50,217 nt of DNA from Laspinema palackyanum D2c (GCF_025370875.1 NZ_JAMXFD010000004.1:310455-360671); one strand, 5' to 3'. Positions 1-8,341 are shown, counted from the stretch's first letter. Translations and numbers: made by a program. Notes: generated from the letters alone by a model not told the origin.

Positions 1-1122
1 ATTTTCCCTAGACTCTCAGCCGCCTCCCTACAGGTATATTCATCCTGAGTATTTTGAATAACTTGAACTAACCCAGCAATAACTTGAGGATTTCCGGGGT
101 CAATTTTCCCTAGACTCTCAGCCGCTCGCCTACGGGTATCTTCATCCTGAGTATTTTGAATAACGTGAAGCAACCCAGCAATAGCTTGAGGATTTCCTTG
201 TCCGATTTTCCCTAGACTCTCAGCCGCCTCCCTACAGGTATATTCATCCTGAGTATTTTGAATAACTTGAACTAACCCAGCAATAACTTGAGGATTTCCG
301 GGGTCAATTTTCCCTAGACTCTCAGCCGCCTCCCTACAGGTATATTCATCCTGAGTATTTTGAATAACTTGAACTAACCCAGCAATAGCTTGAGGATTTC
401 CGGGGTCGATTTTGCCTAAACTCTCAGCTGCCCGCCTACGGGTAAGTTCATCCTGAGTATTTTGAATAACTTGAAGCAACGCAGCAATAGCTTGTGGATT
501 TCCGGGGTCGATTTTGCCTAAACTCTCAGACGCCTGCTTACGGGTAAATTCATCCTGAGTATTTTGAATAACTTGAAGCAACGCAGCAATAGCTTGAGGA
601 TTTCCTTGTCCGATTTTGCCTAAACTTTCAATCGCCAGCCAACGGGTATATTCACTCTGAGTATTTTGAATAAACTGAACTAACCCAGCAACAGATTGAG
701 GATTTCCGGGGTTGATTTTCTCTAAACTCTCAATCGCCAGCCAACGGGTATATTCACTTTGAGTATTTTGAATAAATTGAACCAACCCAGCAACAGATTG
801 AGGATTTCCGGGGTTGATTTTCTCTAAACTCTCAATCGCCAGCAGCCCAGTATATTCATCCTGAGTATTTTGAATAACTTGAATCAACCCAGCAATAGCG
901 TGAGGATTTCCGACACCGATGTTCCCTAAACTCTCAATCGCCTGCCTACGGTTAACTTCATCATGAGTATTTTGAATAACTTGAATCAACCCAGCAATAG
1001 CTTGAGGATTTCCGACACCGATTTCCCCTAAACTCTCAATCGCCTGCCTACGGGTATATTCAAATTGAGTATTTGCAAGAACTTTCAGCAACTCAGCGAT
1101 TTTCTTCGGATTTCTTTCATCC
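1..1122 (-). repeat. Tandem 102-bp coding repeats (34-aa HEAT units)
   Basis: Eleven units start at 1, 103, 205, 307, 409, 511, 613, 715, 817, 919 and 1021, exactly 102 bp apart with no indels. Units at 1-102 and 205-306 are identical base for base, and the unit at 307 differs from them at only two positions. Units nearer the N-terminus (715-1122) are more diverged. This gradient indicates recent duplication or gene conversion toward the 3' end of the gene. Confidence 0.95.
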
Positions 1123-1838
1123 TCGACATTTTTGATAACAGGTAACAACTCCCGGGGAAGGGGAATCACAATATTGCGACCCAAAGAAACCCCCCCACCC
1201 TCAGTCGGTAACTTGACAATTTCTGCCTTCGCTTCCTCAAACTTCTGGCGTCGATAATGACCCATCGCCCTTGCAAAAATTCGCAGGCGGTCAAACTCCT
1301 CAATCGGTTGATGAATCATCTCCGTCAGGGTAGAAAGCCGCATTAAATCCCTGGGGTTTTCTTCATACGCCCGCTGGAAAGCCGCTGCCAATAACTCCAC
1401 CGATTTCTCTGGTTTTTTATAAGCCCAAGCCGCCCAACTTTGCGACTGGGCAAACTCCCGGTCATAACTATCTTGACTGTCTAAATCGCGCTGCACATAC
1501 TGCAATAAAAAACTCGCCACTTCCTTGAGGCGTTTTTCTGTAAATCGAGGATTAGCTTTGAACTGGTCTAACAATTCTTGGCGGACTGTGGCATCCATTT
1601 CATACAATTCATGCCCCACATCATCACATAAACTGGATAGAATTAAATCGGAAACCGCAATCCAAGGAATATCAATAAAATTATCATGAATATCCCGCCG
1701 AAAATTTGCCCAAATCCGATAAAGCAAATCGGGAGTTAGGGCTAAAGGTAAAGCCGCATGATAAGCCAAAAAAAGGTGAGGGTCACCAAACCTTTTTTTA
1801 AAAGCATTAATCCGACGTTGAGCGGCTTCCAGTTTCAT
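1..1838 (-). CDS. HEAT-repeat protein of a conflict locus, 3' end outside window
   Basis: The open frame runs from an ATG at 1838 to the window edge (at least 612 codons, no stop seen). Residues 1-~240 form a helical N-terminal region (begins MKLEAAQRRINAFKKRFGDP, later LTPDLLYRIWANF and VGHELYEMDATVRQELL). From memory, this region resembles the N-terminus of large cyanobacterial proteins that also carry formylglycine-generating-enzyme or HEAT modules next to MoxR and vWA genes. From about residue 240 the protein is a string of 34-residue HEAT-like repeats of the type GNPQAIAGLIQVIQNT..E...RQAIESLG, eleven of them in the window. The start lies 23 nt after the stop of the upstream MNT gene, so it is probably the last visible gene of the cluster beginning at 7464. 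HEAT solenoids bind proteins or nucleic acid, so a sensor or scaffold role is inferred. The C-terminus, and any effector domain there, is not visible. Confidence 0.85.
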   Translation of the reverse strand, partial: MKLEAAQRRINAFKKRFGDPHLFLAYHAALPLALTPDLLYRIWANFRRDIHDNFIDIPWIAVSDLILSSLCDDVGHELYEMDATVRQELLDQFKANPRFTEKRLKEVASFLLQYVQRDLDSQDSYDREFAQSQSWAAWAYKKPEKSVELLAAAFQRAYEENPRDLMRLSTLTEMIHQPIEEFDRLRIFARAMGHYRRQKFEEAKAEIVKLPTEGGGVSLGRNIVIPLPRELLPVIKNVEDERNPKKIAELLKVLANTQFEYTRRQAIESLGEIGVGNPQAIAGLIQVIQNTHDEVNRRQAIESLGNIGVGNPHAIAGLIQVIQNTQDEYTGLLAIESLEKINPGNPQSVAGLVQFIQNTQSEYTRWLAIESLEKINPGNPQSVAGLVQFIQNTQSEYTRWLAIESLGKIGQGNPQAIAALLQVIQNTQDEFTRKQASESLGKIDPGNPQAIAALLQVIQNTQDELTRRRAAESLGKIDPGNPQAIAGLVQVIQNTQDEYTCREAAESLGKIDPGNPQVIAGLVQVIQNTQDEYTCREAAESLGKIGQGNPQAIAGLLHVIQNTQDEDTRRRAAESLGKIDPGNPQVIAGLVQVIQNTQDEYTCREAAESLGK

Positions 1839-1861
1839 GAGTGGGATTCCATTTTAATCCT

Positions 1862-2173
1862 TTAATGATTGCCAAAATCTGACAAACTAATCGCCTCTGC
1901 TATAACTTTTTCCCGAATAAAATAATGTAATGATTTAGTCGTGACTACATCAACTTTGCGATTTAAGAGTTGTTCTAAATCTTGAATCAGTCCCACCGGA
2001 AACCAGGAAGATATTTTAGCTAAATCATAATCTATCAAAAAATCAATATCACTCTCCTCCCGTTCTTCCCCCCTCGCCACGGAACCAAATATCCGCACAT
2101 TAAACGCCCCATGCTGTTGTGCAAGGGCTAAAATTTCATCTCGTCTTTGTTGCAATTGTTCTTTAATTTTCAT
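1862..2173 (-). CDS. MNT-domain nucleotidyltransferase antitoxin (second copy)
   Basis: A 103-residue minimal nucleotidyltransferase of the DNA polymerase beta superfamily. The signature GSVARG (residues 30-35) is followed by SDIDFL (D42, D44) and a third acidic residue in KVDVVT (D75), so the metal-binding triad is intact. MntA antitoxins of this family inactivate HEPN toxins by adding AMP to a tyrosine. Its start lies inside the 3' end of the HepT gene (11-nt overlap), so the two are translationally linked. The first 39 residues nearly match the other MNT gene at 2504-2794, while the region after residue 47 is different ([14 protein letters not shown]), indicating duplication followed by divergence of the part likely to contact the toxin. 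Confidence 0.9.
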   Translation of the reverse strand: MKIKEQLQQRRDEILALAQQHGAFNVRIFGSVARGEEREESDIDFLIDYDLAKISSWFPVGLIQDLEQLLNRKVDVVTTKSLHYFIREKVIAEAISLSDFGNH

Positions 2174-2507
2174 AATTAAGTGCCGATAAAATTACTAATA
2201 TTTTTTGTTTCAATTCCGGTAAATTCTGTTCAACAACATTCCAAACTTCTTCTAAATTAATATCGTCGTAGTCGTGAATCAGCACATCTCGCAATCCCGC
2301 CATTCTGCGCCAAGGAATCTCTGGATAACTTTGCCTCAACTCTGGAAAAAGTCGCTTAACGGCTTCTCCAATCACTTCAAAACTACGAATCACCCCATCC
2401 TGAATCAAAAGAGATTGCATAAATTCTATTCTCCCTCCCTCTGAATAAGTCTCAATCCGACAGATGCGTTGATAAATATCTTGTAAATATATTTCATCAT
2501 CTGTCAT
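2163..2507 (-). CDS. hepT: HEPN-family RNase toxin (HepT / DUF86)
   Basis: A 114-residue all-helical HEPN protein. It contains the R-x4-H-x-Y motif as RDVLIHDY (R73, H78, Y80). Arg and His form the RNase site of HepT toxins, and the Tyr is the residue modified by the MntA antitoxin in characterised pairs. The motif is complete, so the toxin is probably active. It overlaps the upstream MNT gene by 4 nt (ATGA type) and the downstream MNT gene by 11 nt, giving the order antitoxin-toxin-antitoxin. Length and motif position are normal for the family. The target RNA cannot be inferred. Confidence 0.92.
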   Translation of the reverse strand: MTDDEIYLQDIYQRICRIETYSEGGRIEFMQSLLIQDGVIRSFEVIGEAVKRLFPELRQSYPEIPWRRMAGLRDVLIHDYDDINLEEVWNVVEQNLPELKQKILVILSALNYEN

Positions 2508-2794
2508 AGCGGAATCGCCTGATTGATAATCCGTTCTCTAAAATACTCCCGTAAGTTTTTAACCGTCGTGACATCAACTTTTCGGTGTAACAAGTCCTCT
2601 AAGTCTTGGATTAAGGCAATTCTATCCAATAAACTGCAATGACTGTTCATCTCCACCAAAAAATCAATATCACTATCCTCCCGTTCTTCTCCCCTCGCCA
2701 CGGAACCAAATATCCGCACATTGAACGCGCCATGCTGTTGTGCAATAGCTAAAATTTCATCTCGTCTTTGTTGCAATTCGTCTTTCAGTTTCAT
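2504..2794 (-). CDS. mntA: MNT-domain nucleotidyltransferase antitoxin (first copy)
   Basis: A 96-residue MNT protein with GSVARG at 30-35, SDIDFLV (D42, D44) and D74 in KVDVTT, all needed for catalysis. Being directly upstream of hepT with a 4-nt overlap, it is the expected cognate antitoxin. The N-terminal half is almost the same as the second MNT at 1862-2173. From residue 47 on, it has the more usual sequence ([20 protein letters not shown]), suggesting this copy is the ancestral partner. It lies 115 nt downstream of hicA in an A/T-rich gap that could hold its own promoter. Confidence 0.92.
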   Translation of the reverse strand: MKLKDELQQRRDEILAIAQQHGAFNVRIFGSVARGEEREDSDIDFLVEMNSHCSLLDRIALIQDLEDLLHRKVDVTTVKNLREYFRERIINQAIPL

Positions 2795-2909
2795 GAGTAT
2801 TGCCTAGATTTTTATTGAAATTAAAATTTATTTGTTGGGTGAAGTATCCTGATTGCATCCTATTTGCGGTAATTCAACACTGAATTTTATGTTTATCCAA
2901 GAAAAGTAA

Positions 2910-3152
2910 TTATCTAAATAATTGAGTTAGCAAGTCCTCTCGATTTATATTGAGGTGATTAGATATGCCCTTTAAGATGGCATTTAACGTACCAATCTTT
3001 AGAGGATTATGAGCGGGTATAGTAAGATGATGTTCTCCATTATATTGTGTTGTTAGTCGAATATGGCTCCCTGTTTGATGGCTGACTTCATAACCAAATA
3101 CTCTAAGGGCCTTTACTAAATCCTGACCCGATAAATTTCTCGGTAGTTTCAT
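2910..3152 (-). CDS. hicA: HicA-type mRNA interferase toxin
   Basis: An 80-residue protein with the compact HicA double-stranded-RNA-binding-like fold. LSGQDLVKALRVFGYEV is followed by TGSHIRL, where H30 in the GSH motif is the catalytic histidine of HicA RNases, then the typical LTIPAHNPLKIGTLNAILK segment. HicA cleaves mRNA and is neutralised by HicB. The start codon overlaps the hicB stop by 4 nt. Order is HicB then HicA, the reverse of the E. coli arrangement but common in cyanobacteria. No damage is visible. Confidence 0.93.
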   Translation of the reverse strand: MKLPRNLSGQDLVKALRVFGYEVSHQTGSHIRLTTQYNGEHHLTIPAHNPLKIGTLNAILKGISNHLNINREDLLTQLFR

Positions 3153-3358
3153 GAGGCAATCACCTCTTCTTGAACAATATGAAGTCGGATAATTTTGGGT
3201 CGTAATTCTTCATTAGGAAAATGGCAATGCACCGCGTCTCTAACCTCTAATTTAAGCATATCTAAATTATCGGCTTGAGTGATAATTGACACTCCTAATG
3301 CTTGAGCGACATATCCTTCTTCAACATCATGTTCTACTAAAAAAATAATTTCATTCAT
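3149..3358 (-). CDS. hicB: HicB-type antitoxin, short form
   Basis: A 69-residue protein with the partial RNase H-like HicB fold (IIFLVEHDVEEGYVAQALGVSIITQADNLDML.LEVRDAV). It has no C-terminal DNA-binding domain, so autoregulation, if any, must involve another protein or the HicA-HicB complex. Pairing with hicA through the 4-nt overlap supports the assignment. A ribosome-binding sequence TTAGGAGATAA precedes the ATG. The gene follows the vWA gene after a 107-nt gap that carries palindromes. Confidence 0.85.
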   Translation of the reverse strand: MNEIIFLVEHDVEEGYVAQALGVSIITQADNLDMLKLEVRDAVHCHFPNEELRPKIIRLHIVQEEVIAS

Positions 3359-3465
3359 GGTTTAATTATCTCCTAAAAAATCAATTATAATTGTGAGTAA
3401 TTTCTCTTTGGTTTTAGATTCAAAGTCCCCCTTATTAATTGTGTTTATATGAAAACACTATAAAT
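3359..3465 (-). promoter_or_regulatory. Gap with palindromes before hicBA, possible internal promoter/operator
   Basis: This is the longest break in the first half of the cluster. It holds the 12-bp perfect palindrome CAATTATAATTG (3382-3393) and the inverted repeat GTGTTT-N6-AAACAC (3441-3458). Toxin-antitoxin operons are usually autoregulated, so an internal promoter here is a reasonable inference. No -35/-10 pair stands out. Confidence 0.4.
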
Positions 3466-4710
3466 TTATGATTGATTTCCTGGATTACCCCGTAATACCT
3501 TGACGGCATTTTGTAATCCAAGCCGATCGCATTCAAACATCGGGATTAACTTAGCAATTTCCCGAGCCGTCGTCATTCCCCACCGTTCCTTCGGTACAGG
3601 ATTCACCCAAACCAGATAACGTAAGCGTTGTTGACACTGCTGCAAGAATCGCTCAGTCAATTCTAACCTATCTTCACTATAGCCCCCCCGTGCCGCTCCC
3701 GCATCACTAAAAATCAGCAGACAGGCGCGATTGGGAGATAACCCGCTTAACATCTCCTCCACCCTCACCGCTGGAGAATATCCCGGACCCCCATAAACAT
3801 AATCCACCGGACAATTATGGAAATAATAAACCCGCGATGCCCCTAAGCGTCCCCCCCGCATGGCAGTTTCTTTAATTCTATCCCCTAAAGAATGAAAAGC
3901 CACCATTGAACCATCAACATCCAACAGCAAAACCAACTCAACTCGATTCCTCCGTTTCGGCACTAAAACTGGATCCAAGAAAAACCCATCTTGGATAATC
4001 TTTTCTATAGTTGCTGTCACATCTAATTCAACTAACGGACCCTCTCGAATGGGACGGCGTAAATAACGCCAAGTTTGTTTCATTTGTCTTTTCGTTAACG
4101 GTAAATAATCCGAAAACAACAAAAAAGACGAATCCCCATCCGAGTCGAATTGTTCACGGGTTTTAGTTTTTGCTAACTGCACTACATCATCCATTTCTAA
4201 CGCTACCTCTGGCGAAAATTCTGGATCAGCAGATTCTCTGCTGTCAACTTGATAAGATGGCTGAATTGGTGGTTGTTCTTGACTTTCTGGAATCGGTTGA
4301 TTTTCTGCTTCTAATTGTTGATTTTTTAATGGCTCATTAGTCGGTTTAGTGAGATTTTTTTTGAGAGAGTCTAACCAGGACCTCAGTAGAGACTTTGTTG
4401 GGGTCAATTGGACTTGTGGCTGTGTTGTCGGAATCGGTGCTTGTTCGGTGACAGGTTTCTCTAATGTCACCAAGGGATTATCAAAGGGTTTAGATATTAC
4501 CTTGGCAAAATAATCATCGAAAATTTTCTCTTCTTCAACCGACTTAATCCACAACGTTTTGCAGAGTCTTTTTAACGTAGCCTCGTCAGGGAGTCCAAAC
4601 CCTTTCATTAAGGCTTCTAACAGCAATTCATAGTCTTCAATCCCCAATACAAAACCCGCTTGACGCAGCTTATCAAATAACTCTCGCAGGGGTAAATCAT
4701 TAATTTTCAT
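3466..4710 (-). CDS. vWA-domain protein of a vWA-MoxR conflict module
   Basis: A 414-residue protein. Residues 1-~75 are a helical N-terminal domain (LRELFDKLRQAGFVLGIEDY). Residues ~85-160 are Pro/Gln-rich and probably unstructured. Residues ~175-250 form a linker domain with YLPLTKRQMKQTWRYLRRP. A von Willebrand A domain follows from about 256 (VELVLLLDVDGSM). The metal-site motif reads D264-V-D266-G-S268, so the middle position of the usual DxSxS is Asp. Such vWA proteins act with MoxR ATPases in metal-dependent complex assembly. The start overlaps the MoxR stop by 11 nt, so the two are co-translated. Involvement in a conflict system is inferred from the neighbours. Confidence 0.88.
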   Translation of the reverse strand: MKINDLPLRELFDKLRQAGFVLGIEDYELLLEALMKGFGLPDEATLKRLCKTLWIKSVEEEKIFDDYFAKVISKPFDNPLVTLEKPVTEQAPIPTTQPQVQLTPTKSLLRSWLDSLKKNLTKPTNEPLKNQQLEAENQPIPESQEQPPIQPSYQVDSRESADPEFSPEVALEMDDVVQLAKTKTREQFDSDGDSSFLLFSDYLPLTKRQMKQTWRYLRRPIREGPLVELDVTATIEKIIQDGFFLDPVLVPKRRNRVELVLLLDVDGSMVAFHSLGDRIKETAMRGGRLGASRVYYFHNCPVDYVYGGPGYSPAVRVEEMLSGLSPNRACLLIFSDAGAARGGYSEDRLELTERFLQQCQQRLRYLVWVNPVPKERWGMTTAREIAKLIPMFECDRLGLQNAVKVLRGNPGNQS

Positions 4711-5680
4711 GATTCCCCCTAAATTTACTTAGATAACGCTGGTGGTCCTCCCAATTTTTCAGTAAAACCCCTAAATAGGGAAGTTGACCCTGTAACTGTT
4801 TCAGGACTTCATCATGAGGATGCCGACGCAGGACATCAAACCAATCAATCAACTCACTGGTACTGATATTTTTACCCGTTTGTCGTTTTTCCTCGCCCAA
4901 AAATTCCCTCAATTTCGAGAACCTCGCTACCACTTCTTGAATAAACTGATTTTCCGGTTCTGAAATGGTTGATTTATCCTGGGGAACCCCAAAAAAACGA
5001 GCAATAATAATCTGAATTAACTGTTCTGTGTTGGGAAACTGAATATAATGAAATAAACAGCGTCGCAAAAAAGCATCCGGTAAATCTCGTTCCTGATTAC
5101 TGGTAATAAAGATAATCGGAGGATGTTTAGCAATTACTTCTTCCTTAGTTTCCGGGATAGTAAAGCGTTTTTCATCCAACTCCAATAATAAATCATTGGG
5201 AAAATCAATATCAGCCTTATCAATTTCATCAATCAATAAAACCGTAGGTTTTTCGCTAATAAAAGCCTCCCCAATTTTACCCCATTCTATATAAGTTTTA
5301 GGGTCCTTAATCTGCTTGATTTCTTCTGGGGTACTGAATTGACCGAAAGTCAGTAATTGAGAGTCCCGCAGTCTGCCTAAATTATTATAGGTATAGAGTC
5401 CATCTTGGGCGCGACTGGTGGATTTAATCGTCCAGCAGAGATAGGGTAATCCCAGCTCATAGGCGACAGCTTGCGCTAATTTAGTTTTACCACAACCGGG
5501 TTCCCCTTGCAGCAGCAAAGGACGCTGTAAGGTAATGGCTAAATTAACCGCTTCAATCAGTTCCTCACTGGGGAAATAGGGATAAACTCGCTGTCCATTA
5601 TCATCCCGATGGTCATCAGGAGGATGCACTTTTCCGGTATAGTGCAGATTTTCTGTGGGTGGTTTTAATATTTCAGCCAT
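4700..5680 (-). CDS. MoxR-type AAA+ ATPase of a vWA-MoxR conflict module
   Basis: A 326-residue AAA+ ATPase. Walker A is GEPGCGKT (59-66), Walker B is LLIDEID with D151/E152, and sensor 1 lies in IIFITSNQERDLPDAFLRR. The segment IKSTSRAQDGLYTYN between Walker A and B is characteristic of the MoxR branch found in cyanobacterial conflict clusters. All catalytic elements are present. MoxR ATPases work as chaperone-like remodelers with vWA partners. The start overlaps the 3' end of the upstream gene by 16 nt, and its stop overlaps the vWA start. Confidence 0.93.
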   Translation of the reverse strand: MAEILKPPTENLHYTGKVHPPDDHRDDNGQRVYPYFPSEELIEAVNLAITLQRPLLLQGEPGCGKTKLAQAVAYELGLPYLCWTIKSTSRAQDGLYTYNNLGRLRDSQLLTFGQFSTPEEIKQIKDPKTYIEWGKIGEAFISEKPTVLLIDEIDKADIDFPNDLLLELDEKRFTIPETKEEVIAKHPPIIFITSNQERDLPDAFLRRCLFHYIQFPNTEQLIQIIIARFFGVPQDKSTISEPENQFIQEVVARFSKLREFLGEEKRQTGKNISTSELIDWFDVLRRHPHDEVLKQLQGQLPYLGVLLKNWEDHQRYLSKFRGNHEN

Positions 5681-7464
5681 TTTGACTCACATTCTTCCCA
5701 GGTAATTTGACAGAGAGAGCAAATTTTTTCAAAGAGATATTGATGAACTCCATTTTCACTGTCTCGAAAAACCTCATCCACTAAACTCTCTCTATATTGT
5801 ATTAGGTTTTCCGCACAACAATATAATTCTAGCCAAGTCGATAATTGCTTGCGTTTTAGTGGCTGTATTTCCATAAATTTAATCAATGTTTCTGGGACCA
5901 GATTTGAGGTTGGGTCTTGAGTGCAAGTAATGTTCCACTCATTTGTAAATCCATCTTCATCAAGCAAAAATAAAAGTAAGCTGTAATTTTCATCAGGCGT
6001 TCCCATTCGATTTGCTAAATTAGCGAGGGGTTGCCAAAATTCTTGCAGGAATGCCTCAAGATAAGATTCCTCGAAGTCCTGAGTATTTTCAACAATTAAA
6101 ATTACCGTTTGAGATTGCCAAAGCTCACAAATACTCTGATGAATTGCTGTGACTGAACTGGTTTTATTGATTCCAAATTTGCGACTAATTTCTTGAAAAA
6201 TACTATCTAACGAGCTATTATGAGTTCGGCGAGAAAACTTAATTTTTTTAACATAATTTGATGTATTGCCATTGGGTACGTTCCGAATCAGGCGATTGAG
6301 CAGCCAACGCGGTGCTGTTTCAAGTGAACCATGAATTAAACAGGCTCCAATTTGATGATTCTCCACAAATTCTTTAAACAAATTTGCCTGTTTATCATAA
6401 TCTAACTGTAGTAAGGCTTTCAGTAATTTATTCTCAATACTTTGGCTGGGGTGAGGCTGAATTAACTCGATGATATCGTCGAGTTTTTGGGATTGCTCAT
6501 CGAGTCTTTCGGTCAAAACATCTTGCAACTGTTGCAGGGTTTTGTTGATGTTTGTCTCAACAACTCCAAACTCCTGGCAAAGTTTCTCAAACCCGGTCTG
6601 CATCTGGTCAGAAATAGCGATAAATACTTTCTCTATCTGTTGTTCAGTTCCGGTTAACTGCTTTTTAAGTTGTCGCAATTCTTTTAAGAGGGTGAGGCTC
6701 GTTTTGCGATGTTTACGAATTTTTCGTTGAGTCGTTAATACTTCTTGCCGAATTCCAGTCATCAGTTGAATCATTAATCCAGCAAAGGCTTTACCGTCTG
6801 CCTTGAAATCTTGTTTTAATGCTTCTCGCAAGATTTTTGGAAATTCTTCATGGAGTAATTCCGCCACATATTGGCGCACATCACTCGTTAAATCGACCCC
6901 TTTGCCTTGGGGTACCGCCATTAAATCTAATTTTGCAAAAATAGTGCGCCACTCTTCAACTTTCAAAATTTTAGCTTGGGTTAATCCGTCTTCGGTAGGA
7001 GTAATAACTAAAGGAATTTCTCCCTCGGTTAACTCTTTATATTTAGAATTAGCAAATTCAGAACGTGCCAAGCTAACCCATGCTTCTGTGGCTTTGGCGG
7101 CTATCTTTTTGAGATGGTTGCGAGTGTGTCCATTATATGCTCTATTTTCGGAAGCGATAGAAATAATTTGCGCGATCGCCTTCCCAGAAACTCGAATTAA
7201 ATCCTCATTTTGTAACCGAACGTAATCAGAACGACTTGGGTCAAAATTATCAATAGCATTTGCCGTATTTCCCGCCGTCACACTGGTAATCATTCCGGCG
7301 GCTACTTTTGTCAAAAACTTTTTACCTTCGTCTGTAGATAAAAAAGCGACCGTGAGGGTCACCTCCGGCAAGAAGAGGGAAGCCCCAACACAAATTGTCC
7401 CAAAAATCGCTATTCGACAAATCGATCGCCCAAGGGTCATAAGCAATTGACTAGGAAGCCCCAC
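5665..7464 (-). CDS. Membrane/coiled-coil protein with C-terminal P-loop-less STAND-like domain
   Basis: A 599-residue protein and the first gene of the cluster. The N-terminus has one or two hydrophobic stretches (IAIFGTICVGASLFLPEVTL; AAGMITSVTAG), followed by a domain to about residue 245. A long coiled coil covers ~245-340 (KLCQEFGVVETNINKTLQQLQ). The last ~255 residues look like the inactive-STAND type domain (NLFKEFVENHQIGACLIHGSLETAPRWLLNRL), in which the Walker A lysine/serine are missing, and later VILIVENTQDFEE occupies a Walker B-like position. A second Met (residue 9) is an equally good start. It overlaps the MoxR gene by 16 nt. A role as membrane-anchored effector or sensor controlled by MoxR/vWA is inference. 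The N-terminal domain is not one I can name. Confidence 0.8.
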   Translation of the reverse strand: MGLPSQLLMTLGRSICRIAIFGTICVGASLFLPEVTLTVAFLSTDEGKKFLTKVAAGMITSVTAGNTANAIDNFDPSRSDYVRLQNEDLIRVSGKAIAQIISIASENRAYNGHTRNHLKKIAAKATEAWVSLARSEFANSKYKELTEGEIPLVITPTEDGLTQAKILKVEEWRTIFAKLDLMAVPQGKGVDLTSDVRQYVAELLHEEFPKILREALKQDFKADGKAFAGLMIQLMTGIRQEVLTTQRKIRKHRKTSLTLLKELRQLKKQLTGTEQQIEKVFIAISDQMQTGFEKLCQEFGVVETNINKTLQQLQDVLTERLDEQSQKLDDIIELIQPHPSQSIENKLLKALLQLDYDKQANLFKEFVENHQIGACLIHGSLETAPRWLLNRLIRNVPNGNTSNYVKKIKFSRRTHNSSLDSIFQEISRKFGINKTSSVTAIHQSICELWQSQTVILIVENTQDFEESYLEAFLQEFWQPLANLANRMGTPDENYSLLLFLLDEDGFTNEWNITCTQDPTSNLVPETLIKFMEIQPLKRKQLSTWLELYCCAENLIQYRESLVDEVFRDSENGVHQYLFEKICSLCQITWEECESKWLKY

Positions 7465-7669
7465 GATTCTACCATAACGAGGCGATCGCCAACTCCCCTA
7501 ACATTCCCTGGCATTGGTCTGGCAAGGCTGGACCCAGCAGATGAGGATTTACGCCTTGTCAGCACCATTTCTACCCACCGGGGACGGATCCACCTATCGG
7601 GAATTGAGCAAACCGTCCCAGTTTCTTGTCCATCAGCCTAGTCAAGGCTTGAGGTTGCGCCTTCAATGG

Positions 7670-8014
7670 TTACATCCGCACGATGCTGCGATCGCCAGCA
7701 GCCAATTTTTCAGCTTTAAACTGGCGTAGCTTCTCGATAAATGGAGGGGGATTTTTCCGTTGTTCTTCCCGCATCTGGTGGCTCCAAGTCAACCAATTGC
7801 TCAGATAGGCAGCGATCGCCTCTTGGTTCTGTAAATAGTACAAAATCGTCGCATAAACTTGTTCTAGGGTGACCGTGCGAAACTGTTCGGCGATCGCCTC
7901 TGGGGTTTGACCGCGATGAATATACTGATACAGAATATGCTCGATGCCGATCCGCGTTCCTTTCAGGCGAATATCATCGGCAGCTAATTTATCAAAATAA
8001 TTTTCTAACTCCAT
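7670..8014 (-). CDS. DUF433-family protein
   Basis: A 114-residue protein with the DUF433 core: ENYFDKLAADDIRLKGTRIGIEHILYQYIHRGQTPEAIAEQF...TLEQVYATILYYLQN. DUF433 proteins carry a winged-HTH-like fold and often act as antitoxins next to a DUF5615 PIN-like toxin. Here the ~200 nt downstream (7465-7669) contain no recognisable toxin, so this is either an orphan or a remnant of a pair. It lies upstream of the conflict cluster on the same strand, but the gap makes co-transcription uncertain. Confidence 0.85.
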   Translation of the reverse strand: MELENYFDKLAADDIRLKGTRIGIEHILYQYIHRGQTPEAIAEQFRTVTLEQVYATILYYLQNQEAIAAYLSNWLTWSHQMREEQRKNPPPFIEKLRQFKAEKLAAGDRSIVRM

Positions 8015-8341
8015 CCATCCTCTCCTACTTTGAAATTTCCCGAACCGGAGAAGGGACTTCTAAAATGGGTAAACGGCCATCTACTCAGGTGGGGCCGCCC
8101 GTTTTCGCAAGCACCTCTACAGTTCGTTCGCGGCTCTGTTCAAAGTCCCTACAGCAATCATAAGGCGCACAGGAGAGTAATAGATTGATTGATCGCTCCT
8201 AAGTGGCGATCGGGTCAAGTGACTTACCCACGGACAGAACCCACATATAACGGTTGATACGAAATCCGGTTGTCAAAGGTCTATAAAATTCTCCAGAAAA
8301 GCGAAGGCTGGCTTCGTCCGTATAGCCGGGTTTTTATTTAG

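Noticed and set aside
1-1122. CRISPR array
   Set aside because: The regular 102-bp units are fully coding in one frame, with no short repeats separated by unique spacers.
7447-7729. Two overlapping plus-strand frames downstream of the DUF433 gene, considered as a possible toxin partner
   Set aside because: Neither strand shows the PIN-like/DUF5615 pattern of acidic residues, and the frames overlap the ends of well-supported genes.
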